Of a stretch of 64,000 nucleotides of DNA, positions 37,641 through 46,579 are shown in pieces. Below the pieces are notes generated by a model. That model had not been told where the DNA came from, searched no databases, and saw only the letters and a program-made list of their open reading frames with translations. The DNA lies in assembly GCF_009600315.1 (NCBI RefSeq), contig NZ_WIWC01000018.1, forward strand, positions 1 to 64,000. The letters are read 5' to 3'. Position 1 is the first letter of the stretch. Every line of letters starts with the position of its first letter. The position numbers and the translations under genes were made by a program. The DNA comes from Pseudomonas helleri. GTDB lineage: Bacteria; Pseudomonadota; Gammaproteobacteria; Pseudomonadales; Pseudomonadaceae.

Positions 37641-39026
37641 ATGAAACTGAGTATCTCCACCAAATTGTTTAGCGCGGTTCTGGCCAGCGTGTTGTTTGTG
37701 ATCCTGAGCATGGGCCTGGCCACCAGTTGGAGCTTTACCCGCGGCTTTCTCGGCTACCTCAATGAGCAGGCGCTGGAGCGCATGGCGCCGGTGTTGCCGC
37801 GTTTGGCCAGTGCTTATGAGCGCGAAGGCAGCTGGGAGTTTTTGCGTAACAAGCCAGACCGCTGGTTTGAAATCATGCGCCCTGACCACACCGATGAGCC
37901 GACGACCCATGACTTGCGAATCCCTTCCGCCTCCGACCTGACCGGCGCGTTGTTTCGCATCGCCCTGCTCGATCAGGACAAAAAACGCGTGACGGGCTAC
38001 CCGTCCATCGCCGATGACGCCCTGCTGCGCCCTATTGAAGTGGACGGCAAAGTCGTGGGCTGGCTGGCCGTTACGCCGTTTCAAAGCGTCACCGAGGCGG
38101 GTGGTTCACGCTTCCAGCAATACCAACTGCAAACCAGTCTGGCGATGGGTTTTGTGTCGCTGCTGCTGGCGATGCTGATTGCCTGGTGGATTGCCCGAAC
38201 CTTGCTCGACCCGGTCAAACGCGTGGCCGCGGCGACCCATAAACTGGCCGCCGGGGAATACAGCAATCGGGTACAGGTGTCGTCCAATGACGAAGTGGGC
38301 CAATTGGCCCGCGACTTTAACCAATTGGCCTATACCCTGGAACGTAACGAGAAAATGCGCCGCGAGTTTATGGCCGATGTGTCCCATGAACTGCGCACCC
38401 CACTGTCGGTGCTGCGCGGTGAACTGGAAGCCATTGAAGACGGTGTGCGCAGCCTTGATCACAGCTCCATGAAATCGCTGCAAGGTGAAGTCGGCATGCT
38501 CAGCAAGCTGGTGGACGATTTGTATGAGCTGTCCTTGGCCGACGTTGGTGCGCTGACCTACCGTAAAAGCCCATGCGACCTCAATGAGTTGTTGGAAACC
38601 GTGGTGGCGATGTTTCAGGAACGCTGCAACGCGGCCGGATTGAAAGTTGAACTGAAACTACCGGAGCAGTCGCTGTTGCTTGAGGCGGATGCCAAGCGCC
38701 TGCAACAACTGTTTGGCAACCTGCTGGAAAACGCTGTGCGTTATACCGATGCGGGGGGCTTGTTAGTGATCAGCGCCAGCGCGGACGGCGACGACGTGCG
38801 GGTTAGCCTGATGGACTCGGGCCCTGGCGTCGACCCGCAACAACTGCCGCGCCTGTTCGAGCGCTTCTATCGCGGCGAGGCTTCGCGCAACCGCGCCAGT
38901 GGCGGTGCGGGGCTGGGGTTGGCGATCTGTCACAGCATCGTCCTTGCCCACGGCGGCAGTTTGACGGCCGATCATTCACCGCTGGGCGGCCTGTGGCTTA
39001 GCCTGCGTTTGCCACGCAAGGTGTAA
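37641..39026 (+). CDS. baeS: BaeS-type sensor histidine kinase
   Basis: A 461-aa membrane sensor. TM1 is at about 6-29, a periplasmic sensor loop spans 30-164, TM2 is at 165-187, then HAMP. The HisKA box [11 protein letters not shown] has the phospho-acceptor at His249, and the ATPase boxes are NLLENAVRY and GPGV. I prefer ATG 37641 (MKLSIST). ATG 37608 is possible, and a 7-bp hairpin (37612-37632) separates the two. The regulator gene follows after 2 nt. Sensor-then-regulator order and an adjacent RND operon match baeSR of E. coli. The symbol is by resemblance. Confidence 0.85.
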   Translation: MKLSISTKLFSAVLASVLFVILSMGLATSWSFTRGFLGYLNEQALERMAPVLPRLASAYEREGSWEFLRNKPDRWFEIMRPDHTDEPTTHDLRIPSASDLTGALFRIALLDQDKKRVTGYPSIADDALLRPIEVDGKVVGWLAVTPFQSVTEAGGSRFQQYQLQTSLAMGFVSLLLAMLIAWWIARTLLDPVKRVAAATHKLAAGEYSNRVQVSSNDEVGQLARDFNQLAYTLERNEKMRREFMADVSHELRTPLSVLRGELEAIEDGVRSLDHSSMKSLQGEVGMLSKLVDDLYELSLADVGALTYRKSPCDLNELLETVVAMFQERCNAAGLKVELKLPEQSLLLEADAKRLQQLFGNLLENAVRYTDAGGLLVISASADGDDVRVSLMDSGPGVDPQQLPRLFERFYRGEASRNRASGGAGLGLAICHSIVLAHGGSLTADHSPLGGLWLSLRLPRKV

Positions 39027-39028
39027 GC

Positions 39029-39703
39029 ATGGAAGAGCACGCAGAGATTCTGATTGTTGAAGACGAACCAAAACTGGCGACGCTGATGCGCGATTACCTG
39101 TCAATGGCGGGGTACGCCGTGCATTGCCTGGTGAATGGCCTGGAGGTGATCCCGTGGGTGCGCAGCCACACGCCTCGGTTGATCCTGCTCGACCTGATGT
39201 TGCCGGGGCGTGATGGTCTGGACATTTGCAAGGAACTGCGCGGTTTCAGCGCCGTGCCGGTGATCATGATCACCGCGCGGGTGGAAGAAGTGGACCGCCT
39301 GCTGGGGTTGGATATTGGCGCTGACGACTACATCTGCAAACCCTTCAGCCCGCGCGAGGTGGTGGCCCGGGTCAAGGCTATTTTGCGTCGCAGTCCGCAG
39401 CTGGAAGTGGTGGCTCAAGCCCGTATCCACATTGATGAAGAGCACTACCGGGCGTCTTTTGATGGCGTGGCGCTGGACTTGACGCCGGTGGAACTGCGGC
39501 TGCTGAGTACCTTTGCGCGGGCGCCGGGGCGGGTGTTTTCGCGGGATCAGTTACTGGACAAACTGTACTCGGACCATCGCGTGGTGACTGACCGCACGGT
39601 GGACAGCCATATTCGCAACGTGCGCCGCAAACTGGCGCAGGCGTGTCCGGGGCAGGATCCGATTCAGTCGTTGTACGGGGTGGGGTACAAATTGGAGCTT
39701 TGA
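39029..39703 (+). CDS. baeR: BaeR-type response regulator
   Basis: A 224-aa OmpR/PhoB-family regulator. The receiver domain carries the acidic pair IVEDE, phospho-acceptor Asp55 in [11 protein letters not shown], and Lys in CKPFS. The C-terminal winged helix includes [15 protein letters not shown]. It starts 2 nt after the sensor stop. It probably activates the divergent RND pump, and possibly the tannase gene if that is cotranscribed. Confidence 0.88.
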   Translation: MEEHAEILIVEDEPKLATLMRDYLSMAGYAVHCLVNGLEVIPWVRSHTPRLILLDLMLPGRDGLDICKELRGFSAVPVIMITARVEEVDRLLGLDIGADDYICKPFSPREVVARVKAILRRSPQLEVVAQARIHIDEEHYRASFDGVALDLTPVELRLLSTFARAPGRVFSRDQLLDKLYSDHRVVTDRTVDSHIRNVRRKLAQACPGQDPIQSLYGVGYKLEL

Positions 39704-39715
39704 GGGTAAGGCAGC

Positions 39716-39851
39716 CCCTCACCCTAGCCCTCTCCCGAGGGAGAGGGAACTGACCGCGTGTGGCCGCACCATCACCGCCATTCAGCCCTTAAAAAGCAGG
39801 AACTGAGCGCGTGCGTTCTGTGCATCACTACAGAACAGCCCCCTCTCCCGA
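39716..39851. repeat. Interspersed inverted repeat, copy 3 (degenerate)
   Basis: The left arm CCCTCACCCTAGCCCTCTCC is intact. The right side stops at CCCCCTCTCCCGAG without the closing inverted arm. The following 39852-40072 contains a 63-codon open frame (39876-40067) with no ribosome site or recognisable features, so I do not call it a gene. Confidence 0.7.
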
Positions 39852-40072
39852 GAATGTCCCTCAGTCGCTCAGCAAGTGTACGCGCGATTATTTGACGCGC
39901 TGGGCTGCGAGCGGCGGTTAGTAGCCGCATGTTTATCGGCGGATCAGAAATACAGCAATAGCTACTCGATACTCGCCAAAGCCATTCGACTTTTCTGTCC
40001 GCCCGAACATGTCGAAACCGTATTGAAGTGTGGCCAGTGCATACGGATCAAATGCAGATGCCGGTAAAGGGA

Positions 40073-40492
40073 TTAGTGCGACAACGTATAACGCCCGGTA
40101 TTTTGCCGAACATCGGGCTTGATCGGTCCTGATTGCTGGCTGAACACAAAAGTGCCACGACGATTGGTTTCACACACCAGCGTCAACGTGTAATCCACGG
40201 GGGCGCCCTGGTAAACCTCATGCATCACCAGCTGGCCCAAATCCGGCGCGTGTTTGCGATAGGTATATTCGCCGCTGGACACACTCTCGGTGCCCAGCAC
40301 CTCAAGCTGATAGCGGCCCTCATCCAGTTTCAAACGCAGCAAGTTGCCAGCGTTCGGGTTGCTGGGCGAGTAATGAGGATCGGCCACATTGATCATGGTT
40401 TGGTTAACCAGTGAGTCCGGCACATCACAGCTGGCCGTTGCGTGTGAGGCCAATGCGGCGAGTATGGGTAGCGTTAAAAGACGTACCAGCAT
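40073..40492 (-). CDS. Exported protein of unknown function
   Basis: A 139-aa protein that I do not recognise. It has a clear signal peptide, MLVRLLTLPILAALASHATA, with cleavage expected before SCDV. The mature part has two cysteines (in SCDVP and LVCETN) likely to form a disulfide, and many polar beta-type residues. It stands alone between the baeSR end and a cupin gene. An A/T-rich dyad at 40504-40531 overlaps its leader. Confidence 0.7.
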   Translation of the reverse strand: MLVRLLTLPILAALASHATASCDVPDSLVNQTMINVADPHYSPSNPNAGNLLRLKLDEGRYQLEVLGTESVSSGEYTYRKHAPDLGQLVMHEVYQGAPVDYTLTLVCETNRRGTFVFSQQSGPIKPDVRQNTGRYTLSH

Positions 40493-40503
40493 CTGAAATA
40501 CCT

Positions 40504-40531
40504 CATAGGTTTTTTAAAAAAACACCCTATG
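40504..40531. promoter_or_regulatory. A/T-cored dyad upstream of the exported protein gene
   Basis: CATAGG and CCTATG flank TTTTTT-AAAAAAA, 12 nt upstream of the start at 40492. It could be an operator or an RNA hairpin covering the translation start. Confidence 0.4.
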
Positions 40532-40696
40532 GCTCAGAACGTCTTTCGTCGCCCGCGAAGATTTTACAAATCGTAACTCGTCGAAACCCAGGCCCGACAA
40601 AGGGAGTCATCCGCAGGCGCAGATGCACATTGAAGAGGGACTGCACGCGGGTTTGCAACCGGCGCGCAGCCGCTCAACTGACGGTTCGTAACGGCG

Positions 40697-41212
40697 TTAA
40701 GGCGCTATGCACACTTTGGCCGCCTCGGGATCATTGGGCACGAACGAGTCACGCGCGCCGGGCTTGAGCACGACATAGCCGCGGCGCCAGGGTTGGTCGT
40801 CGACCATCTTCCAGCGGTGCCCCGAGCCAGTATTGTCTTCCGCGACCAGTACTTCACCCGGATGCAGGGTGAATGTCTCGCCGCCACGAGTTTCAAACGC
40901 CAAGGTTCCGGACAGCGTGATGACGTACTGCGGCTCCGGGTCGTTATGCCAGTCAAAAGATGCATGGGCCGGGGTTTGTTTGAAGTGAATCGAGGTCACA
41001 TCGTTGCGCTGGGTCTGGTCGATGGTGCCTTGCAGAACATGCGAGGCGTTATCGGCGCCGGTACACAGTTTGTAGGCCTTGATGGTGTCAGTCCCGGAGG
41101 GGGCCGCTTGAGCACCGGTCATGCCAGCAAAGATGAGCGCGATAACCCCCGCCGTGCTCAGGCCTAACCGTTGAATAGAAAAATGCCGGGCCGATTGTTT
41201 TGGTTGCTGCAT
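40697..41212 (-). CDS. Exported cupin-domain protein
   Basis: A 171-aa protein with an N-terminal hydrophobic segment (STAGVIALIFAGMTGAQA) acting as signal peptide, then a single cupin fold. The likely metal region is FDWHNDPEPQYVITLSG and the second motif TLHPGEVLVAEDNTGSGH. ATG 41212 is chosen because it begins a normal signal peptide; a start at 41278 would add 22 residues. No ribosome site is evident for either. Function is unknown. Confidence 0.75.
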   Translation of the reverse strand: MQQPKQSARHFSIQRLGLSTAGVIALIFAGMTGAQAAPSGTDTIKAYKLCTGADNASHVLQGTIDQTQRNDVTSIHFKQTPAHASFDWHNDPEPQYVITLSGTLAFETRGGETFTLHPGEVLVAEDNTGSGHRWKMVDDQPWRRGYVVLKPGARDSFVPNDPEAAKVCIAP

Positions 41213-41389
41213 GGGACGGGTTTGCCTCGTATGTGGATGAATATTCGCTATCGTCGTCTCGGGCCAGTATCGGGACAACTAACTAATAATTCATTAAACG
41301 AGGTGTTCCGCGAATACCCACGCACGCGAGCACAAGTGCAGCATTTATCGCGGACGAGGTTAGGGTCAATCAAACACCGTGCATCGCTT

Positions 41390-42085
41390 TCAGGCCAGCA
41401 GTTCGGTAATCCACCGGGCCTGTTGAGCCACCTCGTGCACTTTCACGTCTGGTACGGCCTGTCGCGCCTTGGCGAACTGCGCCAGGGTCTGCTGTTTGTG
41501 GCGCAATATGCGCTGCCATTTGCTCAGAAACGCAGGGCTACGCGCCTGCATCTGCAAGGGACCGAAGTACAGTTCCTCGGCGCTATACAGCACCGGCCCG
41601 GCACGCTCGGCGACGATGATTTCGTAGTAGAAGCTGTTTTCACTGAGCAGCTCTTCGCTGACGATGCGGTAGCCGTTTTCCATCAACCAATAACGCAGAG
41701 GCTGCTCGCCGCCGTTGGGCTGCAAGATCAAACGCTCCTGGCCGCTCAAACGCGCTTTACCGTTTTCAAGAATGTCGCGGATAGTTTCACCGCCCATGCC
41801 GCATACACTGATCGCCGTAATGGCGTCTTGCGGCTCTATCGCCTCAAGACCATTAGCCCTGCGCACAGTGATCTGTTGTTCAAGGCCATTGTCACGCACG
41901 GTACGTTGCGCCGCCTGAAACGGCGTCAAAGCCACCTCACCCGCCACGGCCGCCGCGATAAGCCCCCGGCGCATCAATGCCACCGGCAAATAGCCGTGAT
42001 CCGAACCGATATCTGCCAGCCTCGCACCGACAGGCATATGGGCCGCCACCCGCTCAAGGCGCATGGACAATGTGTGCTGATTCAC
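41390..42085 (-). CDS. trmK: tRNA (adenine22-N1)-methyltransferase
   Basis: A 231-aa SAM-dependent methyltransferase of the TrmK (formerly DUF633) family that makes m1A22 in tRNA. The SAM site ADIGSDHGYLPVAL is at residues 24-37. CGMGGETI near 94 and LQPNGGEQPLRYWL near 120 match the family. The C-terminal helices are likely tRNA-binding. The assignment is by family; TrmK is best studied in Gram-positives. Confidence 0.85.
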   Translation of the reverse strand: MNQHTLSMRLERVAAHMPVGARLADIGSDHGYLPVALMRRGLIAAAVAGEVALTPFQAAQRTVRDNGLEQQITVRRANGLEAIEPQDAITAISVCGMGGETIRDILENGKARLSGQERLILQPNGGEQPLRYWLMENGYRIVSEELLSENSFYYEIIVAERAGPVLYSAEELYFGPLQMQARSPAFLSKWQRILRHKQQTLAQFAKARQAVPDVKVHEVAQQARWITELLA

Positions 42086-42214
42086 TGCAAATCCTTAATG
42101 TTCACGAATATCTGAACTTCTTAAATAAAAACGACGTGCGCCGCCAGCCCCATGCTGCGGTTCGATTTTCCAAACTGCTATCATTCCGGCCTTCGCAATA
42201 CCGGAATGAACACC

Positions 42215-42376
42215 ATGAATCGTCGTAAAAAAATCACTCAGCTTCTGAAGGCTCACGCTAAAAAGGCCAGTGCCAAATTGGCCCCAAAAAATAAAGTGAA
42301 ATACATTAGCAAAGCTGACCGTTTAAAACTGGCCGTTGAAGCCGATCAGGAGCCAGCGACGCCGTCCGAAAGCTGA
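42215..42376 (+). CDS. Small basic DUF2986 protein
   Basis: A 53-aa, lysine-rich protein beginning MNRRKKITQLLKAHAKKA and containing KYISKADRLKL, as in DUF2986 proteins of gammaproteobacteria. ATG 42215 has GGAA 8 nt upstream; longer in-frame readings are not supported. No enzymatic motif is present. The charge suggests nucleic-acid or ribosome contact, which is only inference. Confidence 0.75.
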   Translation: MNRRKKITQLLKAHAKKASAKLAPKNKVKYISKADRLKLAVEADQEPATPSES

Positions 42377-42398
42377 TCCGCGCACTGGTCAACAGCCC

Positions 42399-43097
42399 TC
42401 AGATCGAACGCTGGTTGACTCGGGCCATCAGTTGCTCCGCCGTTTCCTTGCGCTCTGAGTAACGGTCTACCAACGTGGCCTGCTGATCACGCAACAACAG
42501 GGTGAATTTGACCAGTTCTTCCATCACATCCACGAGCCGGTCGTAAAACGGAGATGGCTTCATCCGACCGTTGTCGTCGAATTCCATATAGGCCTTGGGG
42601 ACCGAAGACTGATTGGGAATAGTGAACATGCGCATCCAGCGGCCCAACACACGCAGTTGGTTGACCACATTGAAGGACTGCGAGCCACCACAGACTTGCA
42701 TCACCGCTAGGGTTTTGCCCTGCGTGGGACGAACTGCCCCCATCTCAAGCGGTATCCAGTCGATCTGCGCCTTGAACACTGCCGACATTGCGCCATGCCG
42801 CTCCGGCGAGCACCAGACCTGACCTTCCGACCACAGCACCAGCTCGCGCAGCTCTTGTACTTTCGGGTGCTCCACCGGGGCATCGTCGGGCAACGGCAAG
42901 CCTGAAGGGTTGAAGATGCGCACCTGGGCACCGAAATGCTCCAGCAAACGAGCGGCCTCCTCCACCATCAGACGGCTGAAAGAGCGTTCGCGGGTTGAGC
43001 CGTATAACAACAGGATGCGTGGCATGTGCTCTGGCGCGTCCGAAGAGGGCAGGCCTTTAAAAAGGGATGTATCGAGGTTGGGCAAGTGTTCTGACAT
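42399..43097 (-). CDS. arsH: ArsH NADPH-dependent FMN reductase / organoarsenical oxidase
   Basis: A 232-aa flavodoxin-like flavoprotein. ArsH proteins oxidise trivalent organoarsenicals and reduce quinones with NADPH. The FMN loop [13 protein letters not shown] follows a 27-residue N-terminal extension, and [20 protein letters not shown] is the ArsH signature, written here as SPERHGAMS plus [13 protein letters not shown] precedes the ATG. It lies 81 nt after arsR, with no arsB, acr3 or arsC between or nearby. Confidence 0.9.
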   Translation of the reverse strand: MSEHLPNLDTSLFKGLPSSDAPEHMPRILLLYGSTRERSFSRLMVEEAARLLEHFGAQVRIFNPSGLPLPDDAPVEHPKVQELRELVLWSEGQVWCSPERHGAMSAVFKAQIDWIPLEMGAVRPTQGKTLAVMQVCGGSQSFNVVNQLRVLGRWMRMFTIPNQSSVPKAYMEFDDNGRMKPSPFYDRLVDVMEELVKFTLLLRDQQATLVDRYSERKETAEQLMARVNQRSI

Positions 43098-43178
43098 GGC
43101 TCCTCCTGAAGAGCGTCAACTATTAAACAGTGCGCTGGAACCCAATGCCGGGCCGTAAACTGGTGCGCATGGGGGGCG

Positions 43179-43526
43179 TCAGCAGCGGGCGGCTTCACGA
43201 ACGGGACGACCCTTCATGTGTTGCAGCCGCGAAATATTGTCCTTGAGCCATTGCGTATTGGCTTCGAACGTCACGTTTAGAACCTCGCGAACCCACTCGG
43301 GAAGATCCGGATTGAGACGGTAATAAACCCACTGACCTTGACGGCGATCCAGCAACAGGCCGCTGCTGCGCAAGTGCGCAAGGTGGCGGCTTATTTTGGG
43401 TTGACTGTCGTCAAGCGCGCACATCAGTTCGCAGACACACAACTCACCCTGATGCGCTATCAGCAAGGTGGCACGAGCCCGGGTTTCGTCGGACAAGCTC
43501 TTGAATACATCGCAGGGTGTGTACAT
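43179..43526 (-). CDS. arsR: ArsR-family metalloregulator
   Basis: A 115-aa winged-helix repressor. The metal-binding helix contains ELCVCEL (Cys30, Cys32) with a third Cys at 36, the classic As(III)/Sb(III) site. The recognition region is SQPKISRHLAHLRSSGLL. ATG 43526 gives the usual length; a start at 43583 would add 19 residues. It probably represses itself and arsH. Confidence 0.9.
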   Translation of the reverse strand: MYTPCDVFKSLSDETRARATLLIAHQGELCVCELMCALDDSQPKISRHLAHLRSSGLLLDRRQGQWVYYRLNPDLPEWVREVLNVTFEANTQWLKDNISRLQHMKGRPVREAARC

Positions 43527-43698
43527 CTGACGCTCATAACATGCGGATAACCGAATATACGGCTTTGCATATATCTCTGGCAACCCCTGTGTTGCAAGCC
43601 CCTAGTTCGAACAGACGATGTAGCTCCTAACGTCGCACAGCACAGTTTCTTCATCTATTCGCCTGCCCTTGCAGCGAACGACTGATGACGGAGACAGC

Positions 43699-44487
43699 AT
43701 GGGAACGCTTGAAGACCGGGTGGCAATAGTGACCGGCGGCGCCGCCGGCATTGGCCGCGGCATGACAGAGGCATACGCCCGCGCCGGTGCGTATGTGCTG
43801 ATGGCTGATGTCAATGTGGCGGCGGGCGATGAGTGCTTGAGCAACCTGCCTGCCGAGCTACGCAAGCGGGTCAGTTTCATGCAGGTGGATGTCACCGAAA
43901 AAACACAGGTTCAGGCGATGGTGGCTCAAGCGGTCAGTCGTTTTGGGCGTCTGGATATTCTGGTCAACAATGCCTGGCGCGGCTCGGGGTTTGCCCGCCT
44001 GGAAGAGCAGACTGACGAACAACTGCGCGGTGCCTTCGACATGGCGGTGATGGCAGCCTTTTGGGCCATGCAAGCCGCTCTCCCGCATTTCAAGCAAGTG
44101 GGTTCCGGGCGGGTGATTAACCTGTGTTCGCTCAATGGCGTGAATGCACACCTTTACAGCGCCGATTACAACGCCGCCAAAGAAGCGCTGCGTACGCTGA
44201 CCCGAACCGCTGCGCGTGAGTGGGCGCAGTATCAGGTCTGTTGCAACGTTATCTGCCCAGGCGCAGCCAGCGACGCTTATCAACGCTTTGCGCGCCATCA
44301 TCCTGACAATGCCGCCGAAATGGCCAAGGCAAACCCGATGGGACGAATAGGTGATCCGTTGACTGACATTGCTCCGGTGGCAGTTTTCCTCGCCAGTGAC
44401 GACAGCCGCTACCTCACCGGCAATACCCTGTTTGTCGACGGTGGCGCGCATATCAATGGCGTTCAATGGGCGCCAAAAGTGACGTGA
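43699..44487 (+). CDS. Short-chain dehydrogenase/reductase
   Basis: A 262-aa classical SDR. The cofactor loop is TGGAAGIGRGM (residues 10-20), the structural motif is NNAW, and the catalytic Ser (LCSLNG) and YNAAK pair are in place. The end LTGNTLFVDGGAH is typical. GGAG lies 5 nt before ATG 43699. An acidic residue after the second strand (ADVN) suggests NAD rather than NADP. The substrate is unknown, and the gene is divergent from arsR. Confidence 0.87.
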   Translation: MGTLEDRVAIVTGGAAGIGRGMTEAYARAGAYVLMADVNVAAGDECLSNLPAELRKRVSFMQVDVTEKTQVQAMVAQAVSRFGRLDILVNNAWRGSGFARLEEQTDEQLRGAFDMAVMAAFWAMQAALPHFKQVGSGRVINLCSLNGVNAHLYSADYNAAKEALRTLTRTAAREWAQYQVCCNVICPGAASDAYQRFARHHPDNAAEMAKANPMGRIGDPLTDIAPVAVFLASDDSRYLTGNTLFVDGGAHINGVQWAPKVT

Positions 44488-44499
44488 TCATGAGCGTTC

Positions 44500-44655
44500 G
44501 TAGCAGTTGACGAGTAATGCGAGGCTACGTTCGACGATGCAATCGTCGCAAAACCTAAACCCCCGCAATGAAGGTGAGCCTGTTGCTCCGGATTAGAATG
44601 GATTTACGACGGCTACGCCGCCGATCGCAGCCTCGCGGAGCTCGTCAGCGGCTAC
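44500..44655. repeat. Degenerate REPIN downstream of the SDR gene
   Basis: GTAGCAGTTGACGAG at the left and CTCGTCAGCGGCTAC at the right are inverted relatives, with inner GCGAGGCTACG and CGCAGCCTCGC. The rest of the 329-nt gap (44656-44816) holds only upstream sequence for the next operon. I see TTGACA at 44677 but no convincing -10. Confidence 0.7.
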
Positions 44656-44816
44656 AGGGATTTTGCCCGCCCTTTGTTGACACTGACACAAGTAGATACC
44701 TGTTTAATTGAACTTTCGCCAACTCATCACAATCCGTACTTAGCACGTTAGCGCGACCTTCAAGGCCAGTGCATGCGCACTGAAACCGGCGGGTCGTACA
44801 ACAACAAGGAGCCGTC

Positions 44817-45245
44817 GTGACCGTTTCAGCCCCCCTTACCTTCCGATGCACGCCCTCGCCGCTGCACGCGACCCTGCTGGCCGGGACCGTGCCGCTGTTT
44901 ATGGGTGCAATGTTCAGTGACATTGCCTACTTCAATTCCTTTCAAATTCAGTGGAGTAATTTCGCCGCTTGGCTGATCGCCGGAGGATTGTTGTTTGCAG
45001 GTCTGGCCCTGCTGTTCGCCTTGGTCAATCTGCTCAGGGCGCAGCCCAAAAGCGGCCGTCCGGTGATCTATTTTCTGTTGCTGCTGTGCACCTGGGTACT
45101 CGGGTTGGTGAACGCGTTTGAACATGCCAAGGACGCCATGGCGACCATGCCGTATGGCTTGCTTCTTTCAGTCATTGTTACCGTGCTGGCCTGTGTGACC
45201 ACGTGGGTCGGCCTGACCGGCCTGCGCTCGGGAGAAGCAAAATGA
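44817..45245 (+). CDS. DUF2231-type integral membrane protein
   Basis: A 142-aa membrane protein with four hydrophobic segments. The start LHATLLAGTVPLFMGAMFSDIAYF fits DUF2231, cited here by its parts LHATLLAG and FSDIAYF. GTG 44817 is preceded by AAGGAG. Its stop overlaps the start of the PQQ-type dehydrogenase (ATGA), so the two are coupled. It may anchor or pass electrons from the periplasmic dehydrogenase, which is inference from the pairing. Confidence 0.8.
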   Translation: MTVSAPLTFRCTPSPLHATLLAGTVPLFMGAMFSDIAYFNSFQIQWSNFAAWLIAGGLLFAGLALLFALVNLLRAQPKSGRPVIYFLLLLCTWVLGLVNAFEHAKDAMATMPYGLLLSVIVTVLACVTTWVGLTGLRSGEAK

Positions 45246-46534
45246 AGCCTGAACATGCACTCACAGTAATCGCCATGGCGGTGTTGTTAAGCGCCTGTGG
45301 CGGCGAAGCCGACAGTAAGCTGGCGGTAGGCCCGAATCCGAATTTGCCTGAGCCACAACGTGGCTTGTTGCCCAGCATGAAAATCGCCGAGCCGGTGAAA
45401 TGGGCGGAGCAAAAGCCCACCGTGCCCCAGGGCTATTCGGTCACGGCGATTGCCACTGACCTGAAAATCCCGCGTCAAACCCTGGTCTTGCCCAATGGCG
45501 ACATTCTCGTGGCCGAGGGGCGTGGCGGTAATGCGGCCAAACTCAAACCCAAGGATGTGATTGCCAGTTACATCAAGGCGCAAGGCAACACGCAGGTCAA
45601 AGGCGGTAATCGGCTGACCTTGCTGCGCGATGCTGACGGCGACGGTGTTTACGAAGTCAAATCGGTGTTTGCCGAGAACCTCAATGCGCCCTACGGGCTG
45701 GCCTACGCCGATGGCAAAATCTACGTCGCCAATCAGGACGCACTGGTGCGCTTCGATTATGAAGACGGTCAAACCAAGGCCAGTGGCCCCGCCATCAAGC
45801 TGACGGATCTGCCCTCGGCCATCAACCACCACTGGACCAAAGCACTGACCATCAGCCCGGATGGCCGCTCGTTGTACGTGGGTATCGGTTCCAACAGCAA
45901 CATCACCGAACGCGGTCTGGAGGTTGAAGCCGACCGCGCTCAGGTGTGGCAGATCGACGCCCAAACCGGCGCCCACAAGCCTTATGCCACGGGGCTGCGC
46001 AACCCGACGGCGCTGACCATCGAGCCAAACACCGGCAAGCTCTGGGTGGTGGTTAACGAACGAGATGAGCTGGGGCCTGATCTGGTGCCGGACTACCTGA
46101 CCTCTGTGCAGCAAGGTGGCTTCTACGGCTGGCCTTATAGCTATTGGGGGCAACACGTAGATCCCCGCGTGCAGCCGCAAAACCCGCAAAAAGTGGCCGC
46201 TGCCATCAAGCCTGATTACAGCCTGGGTTCACACGTGGCTGCACTGGGCGTGGATTTTTCCATCCCGCCAATGGGCACACAGTTCGCTGAAGGCGCCTTT
46301 GTGGGTGAACACGGCAGCTGGAACCGCGATAACCCGGTGGGCTACAAGGTGATTTTTGTACCCTTCAAAAATGGCAGCCCGGCGGGTGATCCAGTCGACT
46401 TTGCCACGGGCTTTCGTGACGCTGACGGCAAAACCCGCGGCCGACCGGTCGGTGTGACGGTTGATCCAAAAGGTGCCCTGATTATTGCCGACGACCTTGC
46501 CAATACCGTGTGGCGCGTGACGCCGAACCAATAA
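45242..46534 (+). CDS. PQQ-dependent sugar (sorbosone-type) dehydrogenase, lipoprotein
   Basis: A 430-aa soluble-glucose-dehydrogenase/sorbosone-dehydrogenase-like beta-propeller. The lipobox LLSAC is near residue 18, so it is probably anchored in the periplasm. Family segments are LPNGDILVAEGRG, YGLAYADGKIYVAN, GLRNPTALTIEP, and VGEHGSWNR. PQQ use is predicted from family only. It is the second gene of a two-gene operon ended by a strong terminator. Confidence 0.87.
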   Translation: MKPEHALTVIAMAVLLSACGGEADSKLAVGPNPNLPEPQRGLLPSMKIAEPVKWAEQKPTVPQGYSVTAIATDLKIPRQTLVLPNGDILVAEGRGGNAAKLKPKDVIASYIKAQGNTQVKGGNRLTLLRDADGDGVYEVKSVFAENLNAPYGLAYADGKIYVANQDALVRFDYEDGQTKASGPAIKLTDLPSAINHHWTKALTISPDGRSLYVGIGSNSNITERGLEVEADRAQVWQIDAQTGAHKPYATGLRNPTALTIEPNTGKLWVVVNERDELGPDLVPDYLTSVQQGGFYGWPYSYWGQHVDPRVQPQNPQKVAAAIKPDYSLGSHVAALGVDFSIPPMGTQFAEGAFVGEHGSWNRDNPVGYKVIFVPFKNGSPAGDPVDFATGFRDADGKTRGRPVGVTVDPKGALIIADDLANTVWRVTPNQ

Positions 46535-46544
46535 TCGGAGTATC

Positions 46545-46574
46545 GGCAGGGCGGACTCGACCGCCCTGCCTTTT
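46545..46574 (+). terminator. Terminator of the dehydrogenase operon
   Basis: GGCAGGGCGG and CCGCCCTGCC form a perfect 10-bp stem with a 6-nt loop followed by TTTT. Confidence 0.92.
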
Positions 46575-46579
46575 GGCAC

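Noticed and set aside
39876..40067. 63-codon open frame after the third repeat
   Set aside because: No ribosome site, no recognisable composition or motif, and it starts within degenerate repeat sequence.
43098..43178. Possible remnant of arsB or arsC between arsR and arsH
   Set aside because: The 81-nt spacer gives no recognisable fragment of either gene in any frame.
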